Shown: one piece after another, positions 1 through 8,363 of the stretch
Layout: each line of letters opens with the position of its first letter
How positions within the stretch are numbered: position 1 is the first letter of the stretch
From: Planotetraspora kaengkrachanensis
GTDB taxonomy: Bacteria > Actinomycetota > Actinomycetes > Streptosporangiales > Streptosporangiaceae
Length of the DNA stretch: 64,000 nucleotides
Direction: 5' to 3'
Assembly (NCBI RefSeq): GCF_016862895.1
Contig: NZ_BONV01000035.1
Location: 1-64,000 of the forward strand
Made by a program: the position numbers and the translations under genes
Notes under the pieces: model-generated
Told to the model about the DNA's origin: nothing
The model's input: only the letters and a program-made list of their open reading frames with translations
Databases searched by the model: none

Positions 1-152
1 GATACTCGTCGGCTTTCATAGTCGCACGCGGTCTCACAAGGCACATATGTGTTGCCGCGTCGCTACCATGACACCTTCTGTCACTGAGCGGAGCGATCCG
101 GATACTTAGGGAGCGGTCGTGATCCATGCCGTTCGATCCGGGAGGTGCTCCT

Positions 153-716
153 GTGACCCGTTCTCTCCGTGAGTCCAACGTCGCTGCCCTGTTCGCCCTG
201 CTTGACAGCACTGGCGACGGTCAGATCGCTGCCGATGACTTCAAGCGCATCGCGGACGGGCTATGTGCCGCGTTGGCCCCCGACCCGGGCTCGCGTCAGC
301 ATCAGGCCATTCAGCAGTTGTGCGCGGGCTGGTGGGAACACATCCGCGAGGACGCCGACGTCGATGGCGATGCCGCGGTGAGCGAGGCGGAATTCGTCCA
401 GGCGGTGGACCACTTGGTCGCAGGACATCCGCAGTTCCAGCAGATGACTCTCGCGCTGTCGTGCGCCGGCTTCGACGCCGCCGACATCGACGAAGACGGG
501 TTCATCTCTGCGCCGGAACTCGGTCGCCTCTTCAGCGCGCTGGGTATCCCTCACGAGGTGGCCGAGGGTGCCTTCGCTCAACTGGACACCGACGGCGACG
601 GCAGGATCTCCCGCCAGGAGTACGCCGAGGGCGTCTGGGTGCTGATCACCAGTGAGGACCCCGATTCTCCCGGATCGGCGATCCTGGGGCAGACGCGGCA
701 GGCTGAGGCGTCGTGA
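153..716 (+). CDS. EF-hand calcium-binding protein (calerythrin-like)
   Basis: This small soluble protein of 187 residues carries four EF-hand loops. The loops begin DSTGDGQIAADDF, DADVDGDAAVSEAEF, DIDEDGFISAPEL and DTDGDGRISRQEY, with Asp or Asn at the usual ligand positions and Glu or Phe-flanked position 12. The second loop is longer or offset and may bind weakly. The overall plan matches the bacterial calerythrin family of cytosolic calcium buffers or sensors. An upstream ATG at 126 is in frame, but the GTG at 153 is preceded by GGAGG at 141-145 with good spacing, so I chose the GTG. The gene stands alone, convergent with the XRE regulator that follows. There is no signal peptide. Confidence 0.85.
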   Translation: MTRSLRESNVAALFALLDSTGDGQIAADDFKRIADGLCAALAPDPGSRQHQAIQQLCAGWWEHIREDADVDGDAAVSEAEFVQAVDHLVAGHPQFQQMTLALSCAGFDAADIDEDGFISAPELGRLFSALGIPHEVAEGAFAQLDTDGDGRISRQEYAEGVWVLITSEDPDSPGSAILGQTRQAEAS

Positions 717-904
717 ATCTCCCGCTGCAGGTCACGGCCTGTCAGTAAGGTCGGCCCCGCCGGCCGCCGTCTGTGCTGAAGAGGGAAGCGGCGGAAAGGG
801 CGTCGCCCCGCTCGGGCAGAAGCACACTGCCCCGGCGGAGGCCGCGGTCAGAGGGGTTGTGGGAGGTGGCTGTCACCGAATGCGCGTGGTGGTCGACGTT
901 GCTT

Positions 905-1716
905 TCACGACTGCCCCGCGAACCGGGCGGCCAGTTGGTGGAGGGCGCGGGCGGCCGGCGTGTCCGGATCGGCGGTCATGAACACGACTTGCTGGTCGTC
1001 GTCCGGGACGGTGAGGATGTCGCAGTTGATGCGAAGCCGACCGAGTTCGGGGTGCGTCATGGTCTTCGTTCGGTGGCCGGGGGCGCGCACCGGGTTGGTG
1101 GCCCAGATCTCGTTGAACTCCGAACTGCCCGCCCCGAGCTCGGCCAGCAGGGCGGCGAGGGCCGCGTCGCGGGGATAGCGGTCGGCGGCGGCCCGCAGCC
1201 GTGCCACAGCGATTTCGCCGAACTCCTCGTGCCCCGTGGTCAGCACCTGATCGCGGAACAGGAAGCGCCGGCGGGCCAGATTGGGCTGAGCGCGGAGGTC
1301 GCCGAGCAAGGCTTCGGCCAGCGGGTTCCAGGCGATCACGTCGTAGCTGGCCGCGGTGACGACGGCCGCCGTTCCCGGGATCCGCTCCAGCAAGCCGGCC
1401 ACGTACGGGCGGACCTGGCGCGGCGGCCCGGCAGGCGGAGACGGGGCCACACCGGCCAGCCGGAACAAATGGGTTCGCTCGGCGGGTGCGAGCCGGAGCG
1501 CATCCGCCAGGGACTCAAGGATCCGCGGCGACGGGCGTGGCCCCCGCGCCTGCTCCAGTCGGACGTAGTAGTCGACTGACATGCGGGCCAGGTCGGCGAC
1601 CTCTCGCGGCGCAAGCCCGGGGTACGGCGCCGCGGCCCCGCGGTCAAACCGACGTCGCCCGGGCGCAGCCCCTCCCGTCGGTCCCGCAAAAAGCGGGCCA
1701 GTTCACCTCGCGCCAT
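905..1716 (-). pseudogene. XRE-family regulator with MmyB-like ligand-binding domain, single-base frameshift
   Basis: The 5' part, starting at 1716 with MARGELARFLRDRRE, encodes the first half of a helix-turn-helix of the XRE type. The rest of the protein, from VADLARMSVDYY to the stop at 905, lies in another frame. It continues the HTH and then gives a MmyB-like C-terminal domain of about 180 residues, as in regulators placed beside short-chain dehydrogenases. The break is at 1600-1605, where the coding strand reads GAGAGG in place of the expected GAGGAGG, so one G is missing. The in-frame ATG at 1582 lies inside the HTH and is not a believable start. This could be a true inactivating mutation or a sequence error. 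The gene is divergent from the SDR gene at 1801, which it would be expected to control. Confidence 0.8.
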
Positions 1717-1800
1717 CCGCTACCTTTCGGGCCGGTTCCGTCCTCACTGGTATCGATTGTCCCTGGATCGGCCGCCCCGTCGGCAGGCACCCTCGACATC

Positions 1801-2508
1801 ATGGATAACTCGATCGCACTGGTCACCGGCGCCAACAAGGGCATCGGCAAGGAGATAGCGCGCCAACTTGCGAGCGCGGGCCACACCGTTTACGTCGGCT
1901 CACGAGACGCCGCGCGCGGAGAGCGCGCCGTCGAGGAGATCGGAGGCGACGCCCGACTACTGGTCTTCGATGTTACTGATGCCGCGAGCATCGCCGATGC
2001 CGCGCGTCAGATCGACAAGCTGGACATCCTGATCAACAACGCCGGGATCTCCGGCGATGACAGATCAGCAGACCGCGAGGACGTCGACACTTTTCGCCGC
2101 ATTTATGAGACGAACGTCTTCGGGGTCGTCATGGTGACGAACGCCTTCGTGCCTGCGCTGCGGCGGTCCGCGCACCCCCGGATCGTGAACATCTCCAGCG
2201 GCACCGGATCGCTGACGTGGTCTACCGGGCCGCAGTTCCCACACCGAGGCACCTACGCCGCCTACCGGTCGTCCAAGGCGGCGCTGAACGCGCTGACCGT
2301 GTATTACGCCCACGCCCTGGCTGGTGACGACATCAAGGTCAACGCACTCGCACCCGGTCTACGCCGGACCGACCTCAATGCCACCGCCGTCGCCAGCGAC
2401 GGTGACCCGGCCGAGGCCGCGGCGGGCGCGGTCCGGCTGGCGCTGCTGCCGGACGAGGGGCCCTCCGGGGAGTTCTTCTCCTGGGACGGGACGCCGGTCC
2501 CCTGGTAG
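1801..2508 (+). CDS. SDR-family NAD(P)-dependent oxidoreductase
   Basis: This is a classical short-chain dehydrogenase of 235 residues, a normal family length. The cofactor-binding motif TGANKGIG is at residues 9-16, NNAG at 79-82, the catalytic Ser at about 132 and the YxxxK pair at Tyr155/Lys159. The substrate cannot be read from sequence. The family acts in the cytoplasm, and close relatives are usually annotated as carbonyl or ketone reductases. The reading frame is open well upstream, but homology begins at ATG 1801. It lies divergently from the frameshifted XRE/MmyB-type regulator with 84 bp between starts, a common actinobacterial pairing in which the regulator controls the dehydrogenase. 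Confidence 0.9.
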   Translation: MDNSIALVTGANKGIGKEIARQLASAGHTVYVGSRDAARGERAVEEIGGDARLLVFDVTDAASIADAARQIDKLDILINNAGISGDDRSADREDVDTFRRIYETNVFGVVMVTNAFVPALRRSAHPRIVNISSGTGSLTWSTGPQFPHRGTYAAYRSSKAALNALTVYYAHALAGDDIKVNALAPGLRRTDLNATAVASDGDPAEAAAGAVRLALLPDEGPSGEFFSWDGTPVPW

Positions 2509-2822
2509 GAGACGGCGCTGCGTCGGCCCGCTGACCAGGGCCTGGCTCCACTGTGTCGCTTCTGAGATCTCCGCCCGACCTCTCATTGGACCAGCTTGGC
2601 TCCAATGAGAGGAAGCAGCGCGCTCGGTCCTGCTCGCCGACCTCGCCGCCGATTACCTCGGCCAGGCCGTCGAGGCGTTGGAACGGCCCTCCTGGAGAGG
2701 GGGAGAGGTGCTTCAGGTGCTGTGCGTTGTACCGACAACTGTTATTGGTCATCCCGGTAGATCGGGGGCACCGCGACCCCCCTGCCACCGATGCGCGGAT
2801 GTTGTCGCGACGGGCCCGGCGA
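2509..2822. other. Convergent intergenic region with hairpin, otherwise no gene seen
   Basis: This 314-bp spacer separates the converging SDR and aldo/keto reductase genes. Its only clear structure is the perfect hairpin at 2579-2612, listed separately. Neither strand gives a coding sequence with recognisable homology. Confidence 0.6.
2579..2612. terminator. Perfect 12-bp stem hairpin between convergent genes
   Basis: CCTCTCATTGGA at 2579-2590 pairs perfectly with TCCAATGAGAGG at 2601-2612 across a 10-base loop, and CCA/TGG inside the loop can pair further. It lies between two converging genes, which suggests a bidirectional transcription terminator. No T-run follows, as is common in actinobacteria. 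Confidence 0.6.
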
Positions 2823-3869
2823 TCAGGAGGCGATCGCGATCGGAGAGGGGTTGAGCCTGGCGAAGCCTTCTTGCCGCTGATAAGGGAAGTACGGGTAGGG
2901 CGCGGTGCGGCTGCTGACGGCGTCGAGCCGGGCTGTCTGCTCGGGTGTGAGTGACCAGCCGACAGCGCCGATGTTCTGCCGCAGTTGCGCCTCGTTGCGG
3001 GCGCCGACGATCACGGTGGCTACGGTGGGCCGTTGGAGCAGCCAGTTGACCGCGATCTGCGGCACTGCCCGGCCGGTCTCGCGGGACAGTTCTTCGAGGA
3101 CGTCCACGACCTGGAACAGGTGCTCGTCGTCGACCGGTGGGCCGTACGCGGCGGTGGCGTGCAGCCGGCTCGCGGACGGCGGCGGAGTATCGCGGCGGAT
3201 CTTGCCGGTGAGTCGTCCCCAGCCGAGCGGGCTCCACACCACGGCTCCGACGCCTTGGTCGAGGCCCAGGGGCAGCAGTTCCCACTCGTAATCCCGGCCG
3301 ATCAGGGAGTAGTAGACCTGGTGTGCCACGTACCGGCGGCGGTGGTCCCGGTCGGCGGTGGCGAGGGACTTCATGAGTTGCCAGCCGGCGAAGTTGGATG
3401 CGCCGAGGTAGCGGATCTTCCCGTCCCGCACCAGGTCGTCCAGTGTCCCTACGACCTCTTCGACGGGCGTTGCGGCGTCGAATGCATGGAGCTGGAACAG
3501 GTCGATGTAGTCGGTGCCGAGTCGGCGCAGCGCCGCGTCGACCGATCGGATGAGCCGGGCCCGCGAGGTTCCGGCGTCGTTCGGTCCGTCGCCGGTCGGC
3601 AGGCCGCTCTTGGTTGAGATCAGAACGGTGTCGCGTCGTCCTTTGATCGCCTGCCCCAGCACCTCCTCGGACGCCCCGTCGGAATACACGTCCGCGGTGT
3701 CGAACATGGTGATCCCGGCGTCCAGGCAGATGTCCACGAGGCGCCTTGCCTCGCGCGCGTCCGTGTTGCCCCAGGCGCCGAACAGCGGTCCGGAACCGCC
3801 GAAGGTGCCGGCGCCGAAGCTCAGAGCGGGCACGGTGAGGCCGGATGCCCCAAGTCGTCGGTACTCCAC
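2823..3869 (-). CDS. Aldo/keto reductase
   Basis: This cytoplasmic NADPH-dependent aldo/keto reductase has 348 residues and a TIM-barrel fold. The catalytic tetrad is visible as Asp57 and Tyr62 in FDTADVYSDG, Lys87 in ISTKSG and His128 in LFQLHAFD. The C-terminal cofactor part carries IVGARNEAQL. The physiological substrate is unknown. The GTG start at 3869 has the upstream element GGGAGTG. The gene is divergent from the TetR gene at 3960, and the 90-bp space between them holds a long inverted repeat, so repression by that TetR protein is likely. The 3' end converges on the SDR gene. Confidence 0.9.
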   Translation of the reverse strand: MEYRRLGASGLTVPALSFGAGTFGGSGPLFGAWGNTDAREARRLVDICLDAGITMFDTADVYSDGASEEVLGQAIKGRRDTVLISTKSGLPTGDGPNDAGTSRARLIRSVDAALRRLGTDYIDLFQLHAFDAATPVEEVVGTLDDLVRDGKIRYLGASNFAGWQLMKSLATADRDHRRRYVAHQVYYSLIGRDYEWELLPLGLDQGVGAVVWSPLGWGRLTGKIRRDTPPPSASRLHATAAYGPPVDDEHLFQVVDVLEELSRETGRAVPQIAVNWLLQRPTVATVIVGARNEAQLRQNIGAVGWSLTPEQTARLDAVSSRTAPYPYFPYQRQEGFARLNPSPIAIAS

Positions 3870-3893
3870 GATGACACTCCCTTATTAACGGTA

Positions 3894-3952
3894 CTCCAGT
3901 TCCTTTAAGACTCGAGTACGATAGCAGCCGCCCGCAGCTAAGGGAACTGGAG
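3894..3952. promoter_or_regulatory. Inverted-repeat operator between AKR and TetR genes
   Basis: CTCCAGTTCCTTTA starting at 3894 is repeated in inverted form as TAAGGGAACTGGAG ending at 3952, with 13 of 14 positions matching. The arms lie about 30 bp apart in the divergent promoter region. A pair of TetR half-sites or two separate operators is the simplest reading. Confidence 0.6.
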
Positions 3953-3959
3953 ACCCGTT

Positions 3960-4571
3960 ATGACCGTCGGTACGATCCGGCCCGGAGGACGAACCGCCCG
4001 GGTCCGGGCCGCCGTGCTCCGAGCGGCAGGTGACGCGCTCGTCGAGCACGGCTTCGACCGTCTCGACCTCGGCGATGTGGCGCGCCGCGCCGAGGTGGGC
4101 AAGACGACGGTCTACCGCCGCTGGGGCACGGTCGCCGGCCTCGTCGCCGACCTGCTGGCCGACATGGCGGAGCAGTCGTCGCCGCGGGCCGACACCGGCT
4201 CGCTGATCGAGGACCTGCGCGCCAACGCCCGGCTCGTGCAGCGCACGCTGGTCGACCCGCGCCAGGGTGCGCTGTTCCGGGCGGTCATCGTCGCCGCGAC
4301 CTGCGACCCCCGGGCCGCCGAGGCGCTGCACCGCTTCTACGCCGTCCGCATCGCCGAGTGGGCTCCTTGCGTCGAGCAGGCCGTGCAGCGGGGGGAGTTG
4401 CCCGTGGGTACGGACGCGGCCGAGGTCATTCGCGCCGTCTCGGCACCGCTCTACTACCGCTTGCTCGTCAGCGGAGATCCCGTCGACGAGGCTGCGGCGG
4501 ACCGGGCCGCCGAAGGGGCGGCGGCAGCCGCCCGAGCCGGCGTGTACACGCCCGCCGGCGATCGCACCTGA
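3960..4571 (+). CDS. TetR/AcrR-family transcriptional regulator
   Basis: This 203-residue protein has an N-terminal TetR helix-turn-helix, including FDRLDLGDVARRAEVGKTTVYRRWGT at about residues 29-56. A C-terminal all-helical ligand domain follows, of the type seen with TetR_C subfamilies that bind hydrophobic compounds. It is divergent from the aldo/keto reductase gene. The matching inverted repeat in the shared promoter suggests that it represses both itself and that enzyme. The inducer is not predictable. Confidence 0.9.
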   Translation: MTVGTIRPGGRTARVRAAVLRAAGDALVEHGFDRLDLGDVARRAEVGKTTVYRRWGTVAGLVADLLADMAEQSSPRADTGSLIEDLRANARLVQRTLVDPRQGALFRAVIVAATCDPRAAEALHRFYAVRIAEWAPCVEQAVQRGELPVGTDAAEVIRAVSAPLYYRLLVSGDPVDEAAADRAAEGAAAAARAGVYTPAGDRT

Positions 4572-4631
4572 CTGAGCAGCGCATCCGTGGGTCGGCTGGG
4601 AGCTGCGGCGTTGCCGTCCGATGACGATTAG

Positions 4632-4657
4632 ATTCAGTTAGCCTTGCCTAACTGAAT
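4632..4657. promoter_or_regulatory. Perfect palindrome resembling a DtxR/IdeR iron box (or terminator)
   Basis: ATTCAGTTAG and CTAACTGAAT form a perfect inverted repeat around CCTTGC. Read on the minus strand, TTAGGCAAGGCTAACTGAA matches 15 of 19 positions of the general iron-box consensus TTAGGTTAGGCTAACCTAA that I know for IdeR/DmdR1. It lies between two convergent genes with no iron gene beside it, so a terminator hairpin is the competing reading. Confidence 0.45.
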
Positions 4658-4771
4658 GGCCTGCGCCCGTGGGGTTTCCATCGTTCGCCGACCGTGTCAT
4701 CGCCCGACGCGCGCGTCGACTTCGCCGGATGAGGCCGCTGGTGTGACGGCCTTCCTCGACCCACGGCACGG

Positions 4772-5353
4772 TCACGGGTGCCTGATCATCGCCGGTACGG
4801 CTCGTACCACGAGCAAGATCCTTACGATGCTGGCCGTCAGTGCCAGCAGGAGCAGGACAGAGGGCGGAGGAACGAGCGACGCGACCGTCCCGAGTATGGC
4901 CGAGTCGAGGACGATCACGCTTGCCGCGCCGCCCAGCGCCGCCAGCCGTACGGCTTGGTAGTGGCGCCGTTCCCGGATGGCGAGGACCAGCATGAACACG
5001 GCCACGCTGAGCGCGACACCGAAGGCCAGACGTGCCGGCAGGGGTATCGACCACGCCCACGCGTGGCCGGTGACAAGAGCCGCTCCCCAGCTCAGTCCGA
5101 CGAGTGGGCCGATGACGAGGAGCCGGATCGCGGTCGTCCTGCCGGGAGACAGGCGGACGAACGCGGTGGTGATCGTGTCGGCGTCACCGAAGTCGGCCAG
5201 CGCGGCCTTGGCCGCCTTCTCCGGGTCGCCGAGTCGTTCCAGCTGTTCTTCGTACGATGTCATGAGTCCGTCGGCGAGTTCCTCGACGACGGACTGGGGG
5301 AGCCGTACGGCGAGCGCCTGCAGGTGGCGATCGATCAGCTCGTGGCCGGCCAA
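4772..5353 (-). CDS. HAAS/DUF1700-type membrane protein
   Basis: This 193-residue protein begins with a soluble helical domain of about 75 residues (LADGLMTSYEEQLERLGDPEKAAKAALADFG). That is the HAAS signalling or 'permease prefix' type normally encoded beside PadR regulators. About four hydrophobic segments follow and form the membrane part. The TTG start at 5353 has GGGAGG eight bases upstream and overlaps the end of the PadR gene by 19 bp, so the two are translationally coupled. It probably senses or relays membrane signals together with the PadR protein; its partner is unknown. Confidence 0.8.
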   Translation of the reverse strand: MAGHELIDRHLQALAVRLPQSVVEELADGLMTSYEEQLERLGDPEKAAKAALADFGDADTITTAFVRLSPGRTTAIRLLVIGPLVGLSWGAALVTGHAWAWSIPLPARLAFGVALSVAVFMLVLAIRERRHYQAVRLAALGGAASVIVLDSAILGTVASLVPPPSVLLLLALTASIVRILLVVRAVPAMIRHP

Positions 5354-5673
5354 GGCGCACCTCCCAGGGCTGTGGAGATCGCGGCGGCGAACTCCTGCCA
5401 GTGGTCACGCGCTCCGGCGAGGGATCGACGCCCGTCCTCGGTCAACTCGTATGTACGTCGTCTGCGTCCCCCGACGACAGACCAGCTTCCTGTGATCAGG
5501 CCGGCCTGTTCCAGGCGATGCAGCGCCGGATAGACGGTGCCCGTCGGAAGGTCGAGTCTGCCGTCGGTGGTGTCCCGCAGGGCTTCCTTCACCGCGTAGC
5601 CGTGTCGTGGGCCGTCCTCCAGCGCGGCGAGCAGGAGTCCGTCCAGGTGACCTTTGAGCGCTTCGGCTCTCAT
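5335..5673 (-). CDS. PadR-family transcriptional regulator
   Basis: The protein is a winged-helix PadR regulator of about 112 residues. The start of the domain reads MRAEALKGHLDGLLLAALED, and GTVYPALHRLEQAGLI is the recognition-helix and wing region typical of the family. An in-frame ATG at 5703 would add ten residues, but homology begins at 5673. It is followed, with overlap, by the HAAS membrane gene. An 18-bp perfect palindrome at 5724-5741 lies just upstream and between this gene and the divergent DUF2306-like gene, a likely operator for autoregulation and control of both units. Confidence 0.88.
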   Translation of the reverse strand: MRAEALKGHLDGLLLAALEDGPRHGYAVKEALRDTTDGRLDLPTGTVYPALHRLEQAGLITGSWSVVGGRRRRTYELTEDGRRSLAGARDHWQEFAAAISTALGGAPWPATS

Positions 5674-5718
5674 AGGTAGTAACGCTACGCCTGCTCTTTC
5701 CATCGGCCAAGTCTCGGA

Positions 5719-5746
5719 GTAGCGTCGCTATATATAGCGACACTAC
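5719..5746. promoter_or_regulatory. Palindromic PadR operator candidate
   Basis: GTCGCTATATATAGCGAC at 5724-5741 is a perfect 18-bp palindrome, extended outward by GTAGC/ACTAC with one mismatch to 28 bp. It lies between the PadR gene and the divergent membrane-protein gene. Its AT-rich centre could double as a -10 element, so binding would block transcription. Confidence 0.7.
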
Positions 5747-5748
5747 GT

Positions 5749-6267
5749 ATGGGAGGTGCCGTGGACGACATCGACATCTTGGGCACTCCGATTCCGAACG
5801 CGGGACCTGTGTTCCTGGCCGCGCTCGCCGTCCACGTCGCCGCGGGGCTCACCTGCGTCATCGGGGGCGCGCTCGCCGCTCTCACACGTAAGGGCAGCCC
5901 ATCGCACAAGCGGTTCGGCCGCGCCTACTTCTGGGGGTTCGTGGTCGTCTACGTGACGTTGACAGTCATGTCGGCGATCCGCTGGAAAGAGAACGCCTAC
6001 CTGTTCGCCATCGGCACGGTGGCGTTCACCGCTGGACTGACCGGTTACCTGAACCGGAGACATCGACCGGCCGTTCACATTCTCGGGATGGGAGCGTCTT
6101 ACGTGCTCCTCCTCACCGGGTTCTACGTGGACAACGGCCCGCACCTGCCCCTATGGGATCGGCTGCCCACCGTCGCCTACTGGGTTCTGCCGTCGCTGAT
6201 CGGTCTTCCCCTGATCGCACGCGCACTGGTGCGCAGGCGCCGCCAGGACGCATCAGCTCAGGCGTAA
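5749..6267 (+). CDS. DUF2306-like multi-pass membrane protein
   Basis: This protein of about 172 residues has four to five transmembrane segments. They include VFLAALAVHVAAGLTCVIGG, YFWGFVVVYVTLTVMSAIRW and VHILGMGASYVLLLTGFYVD. Conserved His residues in HKRFGR and HILGMG resemble the DUF2306 group of uncharacterised bacterial membrane proteins. Two starts are possible, ATG 5749 and GTG 5761; the GTG has GGGAGG directly before it but rather close. It is divergent from the PadR-HAAS operon and shares its palindromic operator, so it is probably the regulated target. Confidence 0.75.
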   Translation: MGGAVDDIDILGTPIPNAGPVFLAALAVHVAAGLTCVIGGALAALTRKGSPSHKRFGRAYFWGFVVVYVTLTVMSAIRWKENAYLFAIGTVAFTAGLTGYLNRRHRPAVHILGMGASYVLLLTGFYVDNGPHLPLWDRLPTVAYWVLPSLIGLPLIARALVRRRRQDASAQA

Positions 6268-6460
6268 TGCGCCCGGCCTCCATGGCCTGGCCACATCTGC
6301 CCTGCCAAAATCGTGCCTTCAGGGATCGAGGGCGGCGCTCCGCGCCGCGACGCGGTCCTACGCCCGCTCGCCGGGGCTTGCCCTGGTCAGGTCGTCGTGG
6401 GAGCCGCCGAGCGAGACGATCAAAGTGACGGCCGCCTGCCACTGAGTGTGATGATGAACC

Positions 6461-6742
6461 ATGCGGTATTTCCGCCGACCCTGGGACGAGTCTCGCGGGG
6501 ATGAGTACGACAGCTGGGGGACCTGTCTCTACTTCGTCGCTGTCGACGATCAGGGCGATGCGCACGAGCAGATCGAGGTCTATGCCAACGGCAACGTCCT
6601 GGCGTACGACCACGAGTATGAGGAAGACCCCTTCGGCGGGTTGACCTACGCAACCCTGGATCTTGAGGAGTTCGGTCCCTACGAGGTCACCGAGCGGGAG
6701 TTCCGGAAGGAACTGGCGGGGCTCCGCCCGTTGAACCGCTGA
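6461..6742 (+). CDS. DUF6881-like small protein
   Basis: This acidic 93-residue soluble protein opens with MRYFRRPWDESRGDEYDSW and contains a strand-rich core (YFVAVDDQGDAHEQIEVYANGNVLAYDHEY). The pattern resembles the DUF6881 family, whose function is not known and which often occurs as isolated genes. There is no signal peptide or transmembrane segment. It lies alone between a membrane-protein gene and the convergent thioesterase gene. Family assignment is from memory of the pattern and moderate in certainty. Confidence 0.65.
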   Translation: MRYFRRPWDESRGDEYDSWGTCLYFVAVDDQGDAHEQIEVYANGNVLAYDHEYEEDPFGGLTYATLDLEEFGPYEVTEREFRKELAGLRPLNR

Positions 6743-6799
6743 TCGCCGTTCCGTACACCAGCGAGGTCCGGCGCATGCGCCGAAGTGTGCGACGAACCC

Positions 6800-7249
6800 T
6801 CAGCGCCGCACGGTCTGGATTCGTACGGTCGCGGTTGCCACGGCCACAGGCACACCCTCGGAGTCGATGAGCTCGCCGGCGAGAAAGCACACCTCTCTGC
6901 CGCGCTGCACGATCCGCCCGCGTCCCACGAGCCGCCCAGGACGGGCCGGCCGGAGGAACTGGACATGAAGGTCGAGGGTCGGGGCGAACTGGTTCGGCGG
7001 CAACGTCGCGACCAGCGCCGGCCCGAGAGTGTCGTCGAGCATCGCGGCCAGGAACCCACCTTGGATCACGCCCATGGGGTTTGTGAACTGGTCGCCCGCG
7101 GTGAACGCGACCTCAATGGTCCCCTGCTCCAGGTCGATCCCGAGCAGTTCCCACCCCAGGAGCACCGCAGCAGGCGGCGGCGGAACCCGCCCCTCCACCA
7201 CATCCCAGAACATCCCATGCTTCTGCGAGTCAGTCTCCATGCGCCACAT
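6800..7249 (-). CDS. PaaI-type hotdog-fold thioesterase
   Basis: The protein of 149 residues has the hotdog-fold signature FTNPMGVIQGGFLAAMLDDTLGPAL, which carries the conserved Asn/Gly-Gly and Asp of PaaI-like acyl-CoA thioesterases. The strand LDLHVQFLRPARPGRLVGRGR follows. It should hydrolyse acyl- or aryl-CoA thioesters in the cytoplasm as a tetramer or hexamer; the substrate is not known. I chose ATG 7249 because GGAGGG lies just upstream; a GTG at 7264 overlaps that site. It is monocistronic and convergent with the DUF6881-like gene. Confidence 0.85.
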   Translation of the reverse strand: MWRMETDSQKHGMFWDVVEGRVPPPPAAVLLGWELLGIDLEQGTIEVAFTAGDQFTNPMGVIQGGFLAAMLDDTLGPALVATLPPNQFAPTLDLHVQFLRPARPGRLVGRGRIVQRGREVCFLAGELIDSEGVPVAVATATVRIQTVRR

Positions 7250-7469
7250 TGAACAGCCCTCCACCGACAGCCTGGGCAGGCGCGCATCGACGGATCAGGG
7301 CTCGCCGTGCCAGCGCGGTGTCGACCCCTCGGGAGGAAGCACGCGTTGACCTCGCCGGCCGTGACCATGGAGGCGGTGGTCAACACGTCCGGTCCATGAC
7401 GATCGTCAGGGGCCAAGACACGATGGCGGCCACTTATCCGGCACGGATCGCCCCCATAGCGTCGAAGAC

Positions 7470-8363
7470 ATGGAGAACACCACGCCGGCGGCCGTCAGCT
7501 TCCAGGGTGTAAGCAAGCGTTACGGCCGCGTACAGGCACTCGACGAGATCACTTTCGGGATCGCCCGCGGCGAGTGCGTCGCGCTGCTCGGGCCGAACGG
7601 GGCGGGGAAGTCCACTGCGGTGGACCTGATGCTGGGGCTCAGCCGGGCCGACCGGGGGCGGATCGCCGTGCTCGGCACCGCACCGGAGAAGGCGGTGGCG
7701 GCCGGGCGGGTGGGGGCGATGCTCCAGTCCGGCGGGCTGCCCGCTGACGCCACCGTTGGCGACATCGTCTCCCTCGCGGTCCAGCTGTACGGCGGGCGCC
7801 GCAGGACGGCCGAGGTGCTGGAGCTGACCGGCCTGACTGAGCTGGCGCGGCGCAAGGGTGACGCGCTGTCCGGCGGGCAGGCGCAGCGGGTGCGGTTCGC
7901 GGTGGCCATGGCGGGGGAGCCTGAGCTGTTGTTCCTCGACGAGCCCACGGTCGCGATGGACCCGCTGGCCCGCCGCGAATTCTGGGCTGCGGTCCGCGCC
8001 ACCGGAATCACCACGGTGTTCGCCACCCATTACCTGGACGAGGCGGACGCCTTCGCCGACCGGGTCATCGTGCTGGCGAACGGCTCGGTGGTGGCCGACG
8101 GCAGCCCGTCGACGATCAAGTCGATGACCGGCGGGCGGACCGTGCGCTGTGTGCTGGCCACGCCGGATCCCACGGTGCTGCTCGCACTGCCGGGCGTCCG
8201 CGACGTCTCCGTGCACGGCCGGGACGTCACCCTGCGCACCGATGACGCGGACGCCACGGTGGCCGCGCTCTACGGCTCGATCGGCGGAGTCCGGGAACTC
8301 CAGGTCTCCGGTGCCGATCTCGAAGAGGCTCTCATCCCTCTTACCTCTGGGAAGGCAGCGTAA
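7470..8363 (+). CDS. ABC transporter ATP-binding protein
   Basis: This is an ABC ATPase of 297 residues. Walker A GPNGAGKS is at residues 41-48, the signature LSGGQ at 133-137, Walker B LLFLDEP at 153-159 and the switch His in VFATHYLDEAD. The C-terminal 85 residues form the extension seen in DrrA/CcmA-like exporters. It powers export of an unidentified substrate, possibly a lipid or membrane-active compound, with the permease encoded next. The stop overlaps the next start (TAATG), and the downstream two-component genes suggest induction by membrane or cell-wall stress. Confidence 0.92.
   Translation: MENTTPAAVSFQGVSKRYGRVQALDEITFGIARGECVALLGPNGAGKSTAVDLMLGLSRADRGRIAVLGTAPEKAVAAGRVGAMLQSGGLPADATVGDIVSLAVQLYGGRRRTAEVLELTGLTELARRKGDALSGGQAQRVRFAVAMAGEPELLFLDEPTVAMDPLARREFWAAVRATGITTVFATHYLDEADAFADRVIVLANGSVVADGSPSTIKSMTGGRTVRCVLATPDPTVLLALPGVRDVSVHGRDVTLRTDDADATVAALYGSIGGVRELQVSGADLEEALIPLTSGKAA

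Noticed and set aside
42-51. Palindrome CACATATGTG upstream of the EF-hand gene
   Set aside because: Ten bases is short and there is no regulator beside it; I cannot support a site.
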